A DNA stretch of 64,000 nucleotides from Typha latifolia (Eukaryota; Streptophyta; Magnoliopsida; Poales; Typhaceae), in NCBI GenBank assembly GCA_019914945.1, contig CM034108.1, forward strand, positions 5,466,001 to 5,530,000, given 5' to 3'. The first letter of the stretch is position 1. Every line of letters starts with the position of its first letter. Shown piece after piece: positions 24,601 to 34,665 of this stretch. The notes beneath the pieces are model-generated. The model did not search any database. It worked only from the letters and a program-made list of their open reading frames with translations, and had not been told where the DNA came from. The position numbers were made by a program, and so were the translations under genes.

Positions 24601-25267
24601 CAAGCATCCGTTTTTAGCAAAAGAAGCAAATTAAACAATATTGAGAACTCAGGCGTTCAAATTATCAAATTAGTACTCAAGTTCATCGTAAGAGAACCCC
24701 CCAAATTAGTATTCCATCTCAGACCACAACTTTAGCCCCAATATGATATATTATAGAGGGGAGAAAAGACTGCATACTCATAATTCATCCTTTTCTTCCC
24801 AATTTCCTTTGATATTGCAAAGGCGCCTCCTTTTTTAGTAAAAGGAGCAAATCAAACTACATTTTGGACTCAACATACAAATTAACAAGAAATAAGCATG
24901 GACATTCTAACAAATACGCGAAATCAAGATCATAGTTGGAAAAAAAAAACCCTCAAACTTTGAGACCTTTGCGGCAATGAGATACGTCTTGTATAGGTAA
25001 AAAGGACCAGATACATACCCGAACGGTGAAACGTGTCTTCTTTCTATAAAAGTGGCCTCTTTTGCAGGAAATGGGCTCCGAAACAGTTAGAAAACGAGAG
25101 GAAGAAGAAGAAGAAGCGAAGAGAGAACATAGTAGATTCGTAGACGGCCCCCCGGTGGGCGCAATGCGGCGATGAGGGCGGTGGAAGCAGAGGAAACGGT
25201 GGGCGCCGGCGATTTGAGGTGAGGAAGCGGGAGAGCAAGAGTGGGAAGACGGGAAGGACGCAGCCAT
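7865..25267 (-). CDS. HST: Homogentisate solanesyltransferase, chloroplastic (UbiA prenyltransferase), 10 exons
   Basis: It condenses homogentisate with solanesyl diphosphate in the plastid envelope, the committed prenylation step towards plastoquinone-9. Coding exons, 5' to 3' on the minus strand: 25267-25019, 22959-22838, 22715-22569, 22356-22131, 20037-19964, 19778-19686, 15029-14912, 13736-13674, 8646-8614 and 7939-7865. All have GT-AG borders and matching phases, giving 1200 bp and 399 aa. An in-frame GTG lies 18 bp upstream of the first ATG, so the ATG (MAASF) is chosen. Residues 1 to about 83 are a Ser/Arg-rich transit peptide. The mature part starts near [15 protein letters not shown]. 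Both UbiA Asp motifs are intact: NQIYDIGID (N164, D168, D172) and KDLPDVEGD (K294-D302), separated by hydrophobic membrane helices. The C-terminus is [11 protein letters not shown] recall close similarity to Arabidopsis HST (about 386 aa), including [17 protein letters not shown], which separates it from the VTE2 phytyltransferases. Introns hold several transposons. One exon is only 33 bp. Confidence 0.95.
8741..8981. repeat. Tandem duplication of 124 bp inside an HST intron
   Basis: Copies begin at 8741 and 8865 with aatgcctctctattctctaa and end with agaggcaggcaa. They differ by only a few bases (for example gga(t/a)ttcat), so the duplication is recent. It lies next to the solo LTR that starts at 9008. 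Confidence 0.9.
9003..11257 (+). mobile_element. Solo LTR of a Ty3/gypsy-type element with 5-bp target duplication
   Basis: The LTR spans 9008-11252 (2245 bp). It begins TGTCAAAACC and ends GGGTCGTGACA, so its ends form the TGTC/GACA inverted pair. It is flanked by ACTGT at 9003-9007 and ACTGT at 11253-11257. No gag-pol lies on either side, so recombination between two LTRs has removed the body. Inside are a pyrimidine/GC-rich leader (about 9060-9700), a cccaatcc-type GC tract (about 9740-9950) and the box cactcactgagctatagttg near 10893-10915, which is common in plant gypsy LTRs. It sits in the HST intron between exons 8 and 9, antisense to HST. Confidence 0.88.
11613..12434 (+). mobile_element. 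Solo LTR of a second retrotransposon family (TGATAC...GTATCA)
   Basis: The LTR spans 11618-12429 (812 bp), starts TGATACGACAGGG and ends GAGATTGTATCA, so its termini are a 6-bp inverted repeat TGATAC/GTATCA. Flanking CAACT (11613-11617) and CAACC (12430-12434) match at four of five bases and are a likely aged target duplication. It contains the cgttcgaacgcctac box shared with the LTRs at 31454-32212 and 56264 onward. The minus-strand relative beside the integrase at 32.2 kb indicates a chromovirus family. It lies in the same HST intron as the solo LTR at 9008. Confidence 0.75.
15412..15873. mobile_element. MITE-like element with GATGGCCGTG inverted ends and 8-bp target duplication
   Basis: The element spans 15420-15865. 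The left end reads CAACGATGGCCGTG. The complement of the right end reads CATGGATGGCCGTG, with two mismatches in 14. It is flanked by TTTAAAAC at 15412-15419 and 15866-15873. Inner inverted motifs (cacgtgctg / cagcacgtg) also pair. The middle carries a (GA)n run at about 15563-15598. It does not code for a protein; the long Ser/Leu frame here is a by-product of the GA/CT repeat. An 8-bp duplication suggests a hAT-type transposase. It lies in an HST intron. Confidence 0.75.
16925..17480 (+). repeat. Short interspersed element family A, copy 2
   Basis: Shares the motif order of 6925-7615. It starts with ggatcagttgatcccgatc and has a long ctctct tract, cggtgagc-like and ctccggtaaactctgg motifs, then aatatttagaatttacataa and a cggccaatatg end. 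The outer ends have rough inverted similarity (gatcaggatc tracts), suggesting a MITE. It lies within an HST intron. Confidence 0.5.
18368..19365. mobile_element. TIR element of about 1 kb with TGTTTTGAAAAGCGG ends
   Basis: TGTTTTGAAAAGCGG at 18368-18382 is repeated exactly inverted at 19351-19365. Adjacent GC-rich subterminal blocks (ggcgggcggt and gcggccgcc types) pair roughly. The interior is AT-rich with (GA)n tracts near 18900 and 19120 and has no transposase. The word ataacaat occurs just outside both ends (18361-18368 and 19373-19380), but on the right it is 8 bp away from the end, so it is not a clean target duplication. It lies within an HST intron. Confidence 0.6.
20481..20639. repeat. 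Tandem duplication of 79 bp in an HST intron
   Basis: Copies start at 20481 and 20560 with aattcacatccaagtccat and end aagcattat. They are nearly identical. Non-coding. Confidence 0.9.
20700..21500. repeat. Possible inserted element with ggcatg-rich ends
   Basis: Two GC-richer blocks (about 20765-20880 and 21420-21500), full of catgcc/ggcatg/ccacatg words in mirrored order, bracket an AT-rich middle. The layout resembles a short DNA transposon, but I could not fix terminal repeats or a target duplication. Confidence 0.25.
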
Positions 25268-25289
25268 CGGGGGAGTTTCGCGCACTATC

Positions 25290-26150
25290 TCAAGCGCACC
25301 AAATGCCGTAGAAACATTTGGCTCTTGTTTGTGATAAGAGCTAGAAAATTTCCAGTTTAATATCTTACGGTCGTAAAAGGAATCTAAGCAATTTTTCCAA
25401 ACTAGGTTTTTTTCGGATAAATAGGTGAATTAAAACTACTTTTAGTGAAAGCGATTCTCTATCAACGTCAGTAATTCTTTACTTGATTAGTCTTTCAATG
25501 CTGTTATCAAGATGTAATTATGCATATAAAGCTACTGAAACACTATCATCATCAGTAATTTATTTTATTTTTCGTTAGAATTTTGCTCTCAAATATTATA
25601 GCGAAAAATTATTAATGAAAAGAGTGAATTATTTTGGCAAATGTGATTTTTTTATTATAAACCTATTTCACAAAGTATTTTTAGAAAATAGACCTAGTTA
25701 GCTAAAAAAAGGAAACTATTTGGACGATACGAGTGAATAGTTGAGTCAAAAGCGGTAGCTAATTACTTTATGTGGTAATACTTTTGTAGACACTAAACAA
25801 AATTATGTTACTGGAGAATAATTGCATCGAGTATATTTGAAATTGTATTTAGAATATGAAATTGATTTTTATTAATTTATTAAAAAAATTCCTGACATTT
25901 TTCTTCATTTTTTTTTAATTAATACCCTACATATGGGGGGTATTAATCATTCGATTATTTATTTTTATTTTCTTGTCTAAAAATACAGTGATTTATACCG
26001 ATGAAATAGAGGATATATCATTATTTTTAAAAGTAAAGAAATTGAAATACTTAGAATACCTCTTGGATAAAGTTAGCAAACCTAAAAGAGTAATGATACT
26101 ATTTCTCATGTGAGTTGACTAAAGTAGGGGCATAATAGTTATGCAATATA
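25290..26150. other. Upstream region of HST, no gene
   Basis: Holds the HST promoter side (the start codon is at 25267, minus strand). I see no convincing TATA box within 100 bp of the ATG. The remainder is AT-rich intergenic DNA. Confidence 0.4.
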
Positions 26151-26151
26151 A

Positions 26152-26935
26152 TTAATTTAAAGGATTTTTATAAATCACACCCTATATTTTACCTATTTTA
26201 TAATTTGCACCCGATCTTTGGTGATTTTATAATGCTGACCCCTCTTTTTCCTTAGAATATTCATTTAACACCCTGAGTTAACTTAACCTAACTATAATCA
26301 AACTAAATGATAATTATAACATTCCTAAATTGCCCTTGTACTTATTTCTAATTTTATTCATAACTTGAATATCCATACTTGTTGCTTTTTTTTAAACCAT
26401 AGAGAACATCACCTAAATGCCAAGTCAATCTTAGAGCTTCCCAAATGCTAAGCCGATTTTGTTGCTTACAACCTTAAAGATGGAGAGGGAGATGATGAAA
26501 ATTTGGAGAAAGATGGAGAAAAAAAGAGTTTGAGCCAAAGTGATGGAGAAAAATAGGTAAAGTTGGGAGAGAAGCTTCTAAGGCTTGTACGTGGTAGGGA
26601 TTTTGGGATATTCTTGTGGGTTGTGGGTTTTAATATAATTTTGTGAGATAGGGTTTAGTTAGAAATAAGATGATTTAGATTTAGTGGGATTAGGATTTAG
26701 TTTGGGGAAGAAGGATTTTGTGAGGATTTAGGTTAGGTCAGAAACTTTTAAGAGTATTTTAGTAATCTTTGAACTAGAGTCACATAAACTATATAACATG
26801 ATTAATATCAATTAGCTAAAGTAACGTTAGGGTGTTAAATGAACATTATAAAAAAAACGATGGTCGCGTTATAAAATTCCCAAAGACAGCAAATTATAAA
26901 ATAGGTAAGTGATTTGTAAAAATCCCTTAATTTAA
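26152..26935. mobile_element. Non-autonomous TIR DNA transposon, copy 2, with 9-bp target duplication
   Basis: The element spans 26161-26926 (766 bp). The left end is AGGATTTTTATAAATCAC and the complement of the right end is GGGATTTTTACAAATCAC. TTAATTTAA flanks it at 26152-26160 and 26927-26935. A 9-bp duplication with long inverted ends is typical of Mutator-like elements. The interior is non-coding and is the reverse complement of the copy at 1702-2519 (compare 26330-26450 with 2215-2335). Confidence 0.85.
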
Positions 26936-27349
26936 CTCATCTATAATTTTTTATTAAGTGGACTAACTAAATAGTGTTTTTAAGTAATAAAAGCAAAGCT
27001 CATAGATAGTATTTGGATTTGTCTTTTGCTCATTTATTCATTAATATTTTCTTTTTCTGTTAAAGAATCACCCAATTAAATAATTTTTGGATCAAAATGT
27101 CTTTGCTTTGTATTTTGGGTCGAGAGAGAAAAGCTTATTTTGCTTTTATGCTAATCCATATATATATATATATATTTTTCAAAATAAACTCAGTACCTTT
27201 CAAGAAAAGATGGTAGCTTTTTTAAATAAATATATATATTTTTTAAATAAGTATATAAACCAATTTTTTTTCTTTCCAATCATTACATTTGAACAAGTAG
27301 AACAAAATCTAATATGTTCAATGTCATTTAGAAGCACTCTTGGTGCAAG

Positions 27350-28600
27350 TATTTAAATGTCAAAAAGACATTAGAGAATTTTAATCAAGCATGTATTTGA
27401 GTGTCATATATGCTCGTATATTTATCTTCGAATTTATAATATTTGTCATATTTTCCTAAGGGTGAGTCATATAATAGTAAAATTGTATGATATTTATGCA
27501 TAAAACCAAATATAACATATCTTAACTCAAGTTAAATACTCTTCAAGCATATATTTGAATGACAAATAACATCAAATGAAAAAAAAAGATCATATTAGTG
27601 AGCATATTTGCTTATATATTTATCTACAAATTTACAATATTTATTAGAGGATAATAATATTTGATAGCATATTACATTGACTTTTTATGGATTACAACAA
27701 TTATCAGTAGAATAATTCTTTTTGTTTCTAGTTTATATATATATATATTTTAAGAGAAAAGGTTTATATATAGCCTACTCAGTCTCGAGCATATTTTATG
27801 CAAATATCTGAGTGTCAGAAGACATTAAAGAATATCACCTAAAGATGCATTCAAATGATATATGTGCACATATTAATCTACAGATTTAGAATATTTATCA
27901 ATGGACCACAATATTTATCAACAAATTACAGTCTTTATCAACCATATAATAAGTAAAACCAAATCTAACATACTCTACCTCAAATTAAACACTCTTTACA
28001 TATATGTCAAATGACATCAAATTAAAAAATATTATATTAGTTAGCATATGTACTCATATATTAGATGCAGATTTACAATATTTATAAGCGGATTACAACA
28101 TTTAATACATTGATTTTATGCATATTATGATATTTATCAACATAATAGTAATTCTTTTTAAGAGGAAATTCCTAGACAACGTACTCGATATCATATAGGA
28201 CACATTTTATTTTAAGTATTTGAGTGCCAAAATGCATTAAAGAAAATTACTTGAGTGCTACATGTGTTCATATATTTATCGCGGATTTGTAATATTTATT
28301 AGTAGATTATAATATTTATCAATGAATTACACTATTTTTCTAAATACTAACTATATAGTAAGTCAGTGTGCATGGTATAACATAATTTAACTCAAACTAA
28401 ACATTCTACAAACCCGTATTTAAATATCAATTGATATCAAGCTTAAAAAAACAATCATATTAGTGAGCATATGTGCTTATATTTTTATTTGCAAATTTAT
28501 AACATTTATCAACTAATCACAACATTTATCAACAAATTATCTTATTTTTAGTTTTGAAAAAGAAGAAGTCAGTAGACAACATATGCGACCCTAAACCAAA
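27350..28600. repeat. Long-period degenerate tandem repeat (about 410-455 bp units)
   Basis: The phrase agtgagcatatNtgcttatat recurs at 27597, 28039 and 28462. A second anchor, gtgtcaNaagacattaaag, recurs near 27358, 27813 and 28222. Order and spacing are kept, so about three diverged units stand head to tail. Each unit also has internal acatttatcaacaaattac echoes. Extremely AT-rich and non-coding. Confidence 0.7.
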
Positions 28601-28970
28601 CATTTTCAAGCAAAGATTGTATTACCACTGTTACCTAATTAGCTCTTGTTTAAACACTCTTTTTGAGTTGCTTTCATCATCTAGTAATTGAATTTATTCT
28701 CTCCCAATTAGAAAGCAAGAGATGATCTAAAAGAGAATGTGGTACAAATGCGATAGAACAATATAATATGATTCATCTTCCAAGTTGCACGATGGTATAA
28801 GCAGCTAAGTCGTAGGAACTGATCTTGATAGCTAAAACTCTATTATTGATTGGCCCTTAGAGGTAAGTATTGTTGAGAATTACACAGCCAAGTGTCAATG
28901 AAATTTTCCAAGTTGAAGAGCGTTAAGACTGTAGTTGGGAGTCTTTCCTCCCATTCTTGACCTACAATTC

Positions 28971-31453
28971 TGTAACACCCACAACCCTAAATACGTGCAT
29001 GGCACGAGCCCACATGGCATGTGCGTGACACCTGACCATTTGTTTAGTTACTAATAATTAAATAAATCTGTATTAATAACATAAATTTATTCACAACATC
29101 TAAACTAAGAATAAAACAAGTTTAACTATCAACAACACACGGATAACACTACTTGGGCCCCACACAGGCCACAACACATCATCAAGAGCTTTTAACCATA
29201 AAATATACGCAATACTGGTATATACATCATTATACAAGTACAAAGTCACCTGTTAAAATATAAGACAAGAATAAAGACACACTTTGGAGAATGTCTACTA
29301 ATACACCAAATAAGATAACTCATCTAACGCAAAACACTAACCACACACTATTCTTCACCCACTAGCAAAGTCTCTAAGGGAGTATCTTGCTCTACTCGTT
29401 CACCTGGGTTTTTGGAAAGGAGAAAACAAAGAGAGTCATGAGCTAAAGGCTCAGTGATTAGACCTTACCTCGAATCAATGATGTCAAATAGAGAGTAAAT
29501 CATGTATAATATGAATCAGAAAGCAGCATGATACCATATATGAGCATGTATATATGTATCCTCAATGATATATATATGAATGAAATCAATTCTCATGAAT
29601 GGGCATATTATATCCCTAACCAAAAATATATCGCATAATAAAATTACCATATAACATCACCGAATACAATAACATATCATGTATAATAATTATGATCCAA
29701 TGATACTAGTCACATCAATGATGATGCATAATGCATACCAACCACTAGATAATCGTATAAGTCAGAGGCAAATATAATCCACATATCTCTCATTATCATA
29801 ATTATTTGTCTCAACTCTGAATATCATCCGCCATGCTGGACTATGGTATTCGGCCCCAAACTCGATACAAATTATGTCACAAGCTCAGAGCATACCCTGT
29901 CATACGCTAAGCGTATCTCTGTAGATAAATTATACCCTGTCATACGCTAAGGGTATCTCTGTAGATAACTCATACCCTGCCATACGCTAAGGGTATTTCA
30001 GAAAGAAGTAATCATACCCTGCCATATGCTAAGAGTATATCAGTGATAGTTATATCCTGTCATATGCTAAGAGTACAACCATCAGCCATTACTATACTCT
30101 GTCATACTCTAAGAGTATGTCCAGTACCAGTCCAGACCAGATACCATTCTAGCCATCACATCACATCACATACACATGTATTTTTATGACTTCTTATACA
30201 TAATAAATCATATACATATATCCAGTACTACAACAGATCATGCAACTCAGGAATTTAGGTAGTAAAGAAGCCAAGAGAAAAATGATGCAATGGCGACTCT
30301 AACCATATATCTAACACATGTATACTTTTGCTAGTCTATCATATGTATATTCATGAAAAAGATTATCTCGACATAAAACCATACCAGTATAATCATCTAT
30401 ATATATCACCAATATACTCATATCTCAGATCAGCCTAATCAAATGCATGATAAAATATATTTGACTGAAATCATCTCTATATAAAATTATATAATAATCC
30501 TAGAGGCAAAAACATGCATGTACATAAGATATAATATATCCTAATTTGAGAAAGACGTCTAAGGGATAAGACTACTCACCACCACTGCAAATACCAAACA
30601 ATCACTCGTTCACGTTGTTACGACAACGATCAAGCTTCGATAGCTAGGTCCAGAGGGTCTTGAATAGGGGAGTCGGGATCTGAAATTATTTATAACAAAT
30701 AATGTCAGTCTTTCTATTCATTAAAATTAACCCGGCAAAAAGATAATTTCTTGTTGTAATTATGTACTCTTCATTTCTATATTTGTTATGTTATTTATTA
30801 ACTATAATTATATTATTTAATGGTGTATTTAAAATATAATTATCTGTCTATTATTCTCCTTGATAATTAAGAAAATAAGAATTAAGTTACTACAAATAAT
30901 TATGTAAGAATATACGTACATAACCCTAATAATTACTATTACCTACCTAGGATTAAAATAGTAATTTATATTGTAGGTATTTTGCTAAACATGATATAAT
31001 TAGAATTATATACTAACTATGATATAATTATATTTAATTTATATAAATTAAATATATTAAATTAACTAAACTAATTGAATAATTAATAACATAATCAAAT
31101 ATAATTAGAAATAAATAATGTGCATATATATATATATATTTATATTTATATAAACTATACAAAGTGTTGGGCTTAGCCTAGCACCATGCGCAGCAGGGCG
31201 CTGAGCCGAGCCTAGCACCACTTGTAGGGTGCAGTCTAAGAGGAAAGAAGGGAAGGAGGAGGAGGAGGAGAAGAAGAAGAAGAAGAAGGAGAAAGCGGAA
31301 GGAAGAAGAGGGTTGGGCCGTGGGGGAGGGGTGCGGCCGTTGGTGGCCACTCAGCGATCGGCCTCTCGCCGACGGCTCAATCTTTTTTTAAATAGTAAAC
31401 ATAGACTATATATTTCATAATTAATTAAAATTAATTCCAACAGAACCATGACA
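28971..31453 (-). mobile_element. Ty3/gypsy-type LTR, minus orientation
   Basis: Read on the minus strand it starts TGTCATGGTTC (31453) and ends GGTGTTACA (28971), in the same style as the solo LTR at 9008-11252. It shares the box cactgagcctttagctcatg (about 29430-29460, inverted), a polypurine/GC leader (31220-31380) and a poly-A-like stretch near the start. It contains a 40-bp tandem array at 29891-30122. No matching target duplication was found (aattc left, aaatg right), so this is either one LTR of a rearranged element or an LTR inserted into the LTR remnant that follows it. Confidence 0.6.
29891..30122. repeat. Tandem array of six about 40-bp units with inverted arms
   Basis: Units start at 29891, 29931, 29971, 30013, 30051 and 30093. 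Each has (c/t)ata(c/t)cct(g)(t/c)cata followed by gctaaggGTAT, so ATACCC and GGGTAT can pair within a unit. Divergence rises to the right. It lies inside the gypsy LTR. Confidence 0.85.
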
Positions 31454-32212
31454 AAATGGAATCCATATCTAACAGAAAATTTTGTCAAAATACTTATATT
31501 AGCACAAGAAAAACTACAATGAATCTATTACGAACCGACTTAATCCGATCCGCAACGGTTTCGAAATTTAGATCCTAGCTTGATAGCCCTCCAATCGCTA
31601 GATGGATACTAGGGTTAGTTCGTGGTGTGAAGGGAGAGAAGTTGTTGTGGAAGAGGGAGGTTAGAGGCTGGAAGAGGTCGACTAAAGACTTGGGCGGAGG
31701 AAGGAAGGAGGTGGGAGAGGGCACCAATGGCTAGAGTTAAGAGAGAAGAAGGTAATACCAAAGCCAATTCCAATAACAAGATGTTATCTCAATTAGGGTT
31801 TCCTCCACATATATATAGAAGCTCACCCTAAGGACTCCTTAATTAATATAAAAACACCCCAAATAACCCTAACAATCCCTAACTTAACCCACACTTTCGT
31901 CGCAGTGCGTTCGAACGTGCCCGATTGCGTTCAAACGTGGAATTTCCGTTCTCTGTTGATGCAAACGTGATGTAGGCGTTCGAACCGTCGCATTTGAACA
32001 CGCCCGTTTCTGTTCGAACGCGCCAATTTCGTCCTTTATCGATGCGAACATGATGTAGGCATTCGAACCACCCCGTTCAAACGTGGTCCTTGCGTTCGAA
32101 AGCACCCTGGCAAAAATAGATTTTATTGATTCTACTTACTCAACTAGATAAATAGGCTCATTCCCACAAACCCAATATCACGCGTATAGCCAATATGGAT
32201 CAGATCGTATCA
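31454..32212 (-). mobile_element. 3' LTR remnant of a chromovirus (TGATAC family)
   Basis: On the minus strand it begins TGATACGATC at 32212, directly after the end of the pol frame and a short purine run (ggtggag). It shares with the 11618-12429 LTR the TGATACGA start, the cgttcgaacgc boxes (31884-32105) and a ttttgacaa tract. It lacks the expected GTATCA end and stops where the gypsy LTR at 28971-31453 begins, so it is truncated. It includes two 83-bp direct repeats starting at 31958 and 32041. Confidence 0.6.
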
Positions 32213-33317
32213 CTCCACCATGCTTTTGTACACCTTGCCCTCAAGGTGTCAGCTCAGAGTAGCGGTCCATGAAGTCAGTTTCAGGCATCCATGTCGCCCC
32301 CTCCACTGGGCATCCTTGTCACTCCACTAAAATCTTAGTCATCCACTCATCCTGAACTCGAGTGCGTCGGCACGCTAGGATCTGAATTGGAGTAAGGGTA
32401 CTTGGTTCGGATTCAGACTCTTCGGCTTCCGTCATCATTGGTTCGGGTGGAACACCTCCAATGGGCTCGGTAGGAGGAACTTGAGCCTTGAGATTCGAAA
32501 CATGAAATACTGGGTGTATCTGCACCTCCTCCGGTAAGTCAAGGCGATAGGCTACCGGTCCAATCCTCTCGATCACCTAGTATGGTCACGTCTGATTGGG
32601 AATTGGTATAACCGAGTTTTGCCGATATGGTTGGAGCTTGATGAAGACCCAATCCCCAATCGAGAAGAACCTTTCTTGGTGCCTCTGGTCGTAAACTTGC
32701 TTCATCCTATTTTGGGTAGCCGCTAAGTGTATTTTGAGTCTCCTCAACACCTCATCATAGTCTCTCAAAACTGCATCTACCTCGGTTTGCTCTGTTCGTG
32801 CTGATGGCAAGTATGTCTGTAAGGTAGGAGGTGGTTGTCCATAGATAGCCTCAAATGGAGTCATGCCAATGGCCGAATGAAAAGTTGTATTGTATGACCA
32901 ATCTGCTCATGGCAAATAAGATATCCATTGTCGTGGTCGCTCACGCACAAAACACCTCAAATACTGCTCTAAGCAATGGTTCAGCACTTCGGATTGCCCA
33001 TCCGTTTGAGGATAATAGGCTGAACTCATCCGGAAGGTAGTCCTTTGGAGTGCAAAGAATTCTTGCCAAAATTGACTCACAAATATAGGATCACGATATG
33101 AAACAATTGATTTTAGCATACCATGCATCTTGGCCACGTCACGCACATAAACCTCAGCCACCCTTTTTGCTGTGTAAGGATGCGCTAAAGCTGAAAAATG
33201 CGCATACTTGCTGAGACGATCTATCACCACCAATATACAGAATGTCCATTGGCCTTGGGTAGACCATCAATGAAATCTATGGCGACATCCTCCCAAACCC
33301 TGGCTGGAATGGAAAGC
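32213..33317 (-). pseudogene. Ty3/gypsy chromovirus pol remnant: integrase core and chromodomain
   Basis: The minus-strand frames read in order: the start of the integrase core (VWEDVAIDFIDGLPK), the core with YYPQTDGQSEVLNHCLEQYL, a GDWVFIKLQPYR segment, the conserved tail [20 protein letters not shown], and a chromodomain-like end around 32340-32260. Stop codons interrupt it near 32905, 32580 and 32320. The Asp expected before RD in the second catalytic motif is Tyr (VSYRDPIF). Gag, protease, reverse transcriptase, RNase H and the integrase zinc finger are missing, cut off exactly where the LTR-like sequence at 33318 begins. This is a dead copy. Confidence 0.85.
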
Positions 33318-33334
33318 TGTAATAACCCAACGTT

Positions 33335-33383
<49 letters not shown>

Positions 33384-33745
33384 CCTGCACTGCATGGCAC
33401 GACAGCTCGTGCCATGCAGTGGCAGCGAAGATGGGCGCCACGCGCCCCAAGCGCTGGCCCGGCCAACCTGGCCGAGCCAGCTGGCGCGGTGGGCCCCCGC
33501 CGCCGCAGCCTCCCTCCCCACCGCCTCTTTCTCTCTATCCACTGCCGCCATCACCTCTTCTAGCTCCGAGAGAAAAATGATGTAATGCAGACTCTAACCA
33601 TGTATCTAATACATGCATACTCAAGATAGAGATCATCCCGACATAAAACTATAACAGCATAATCATCTCCAATCATCTCTATATATCACCAATGTACTCA
33701 TATCCCAGACCAGTCTAATCAAATGCATGATAAAAGTTTCTCATG
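33318..33745 (-). mobile_element. Rearranged gypsy LTR fragment
   Basis: The junction TGTAATAACCC at 33318 resembles the end of the LTR at 28971 (TGTAACACCC). The stretch 33565-33740 aligns with 30268-30456 in that LTR (gagaaaaatgatg through caaatgcatgataaaa). Between them are a (TA)n run (about 33338-33382), a perfect hairpin and a GC-rich block. The right limit is uncertain. Confidence 0.55.
33388..33421. repeat. Perfect hairpin: 15-bp arms, 4-base loop
   Basis: Arms at 33388-33402 and 33407-33421 (cactgcatggcacga and its complement) with loop cagc. It follows a 44-base (TA)n tract within LTR-derived DNA. Confidence 0.9.
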
Positions 33746-34107
33746 TAATCCATCTTGTATTTTCCATATTAGTAGATTCAAGCAAAGCATTTAAAGAAAG
33801 GCAAAGACCAATAAGTTAGAAACCTGGTTGTATGATTCTACAATGAAACAAATTGAAAAAAAATTCAATGTGAAAGAACTTAGGTATTTTGCGCAATACA
33901 CTCGATAAACTTAAGACAATAATTTTCAACAGGAATATATTTTTTAATTAGTCGTAAGAAAAAGGACATTTTTGTCATTTTGGGTATTCTGAATTTTGGT
34001 CTAACCACAACTACATGGGGGTTAAATTGTATTTTCCCCTTTGTTATATGTAAATATCTAGATAAGAGGATGCTTTGTTCGTAATAAATCTGAAATATAG
34101 GTGGCTA

Positions 34108-34134
34108 TTTGCAAAAAAAAAAAAAAAAAAAAAA
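34108..34134. repeat. Poly-A tract
   Basis: A run of about 25 A in intergenic DNA downstream of the hydrolase gene. Confidence 0.8.
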
Positions 34135-34665
34135 ACCTTGGTGAATAAATAATTATATTATAAATTCCAATTTCATTATATATAGACACACACATACATA
34201 CACAAGTATATGATTGCCTACTATAAATAGTAAGTTGTGATTAAACTACGATTGTCTGCCATATAATAATCATAATTATATAAGAAAAATTCTCTTTAAT
34301 CATAACATATACATATATACAAGCATTCACACAAAGGCCACAACTATTAATGATTTAAAATCACACTGGATCAAACTATAATGCCAAAAACATAGTGGCT
34401 GACAACTAGCTAGAACAAATATCCGAATGTTCTTATACTAAACTTCACAACTCAGAAGCAAGAACTTTCATGTACTGAAGGATTTTAAAAGTGAAACTGT
34501 TCAACATTACATCAAAACTCAGATTAGAAAATGGGGAACATTGGTTTAAGGTTAATAACTGATATATATATACAACTGGCAAATGGTGGTCAAAAGAGAC
34601 TGAGCAATACTAAGGTACAGCAAGCTTTCCATAGGAATGTATCTTAGACGCACCAAGTTTGATGT

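Noticed and set aside
29891..30122. Regularly spaced repeats reminiscent of a CRISPR array
   Set aside because: The units are contiguous (about 40 bp, no unique spacers), diverge along the array and lie in a plant LTR. This is an ordinary tandem repeat.
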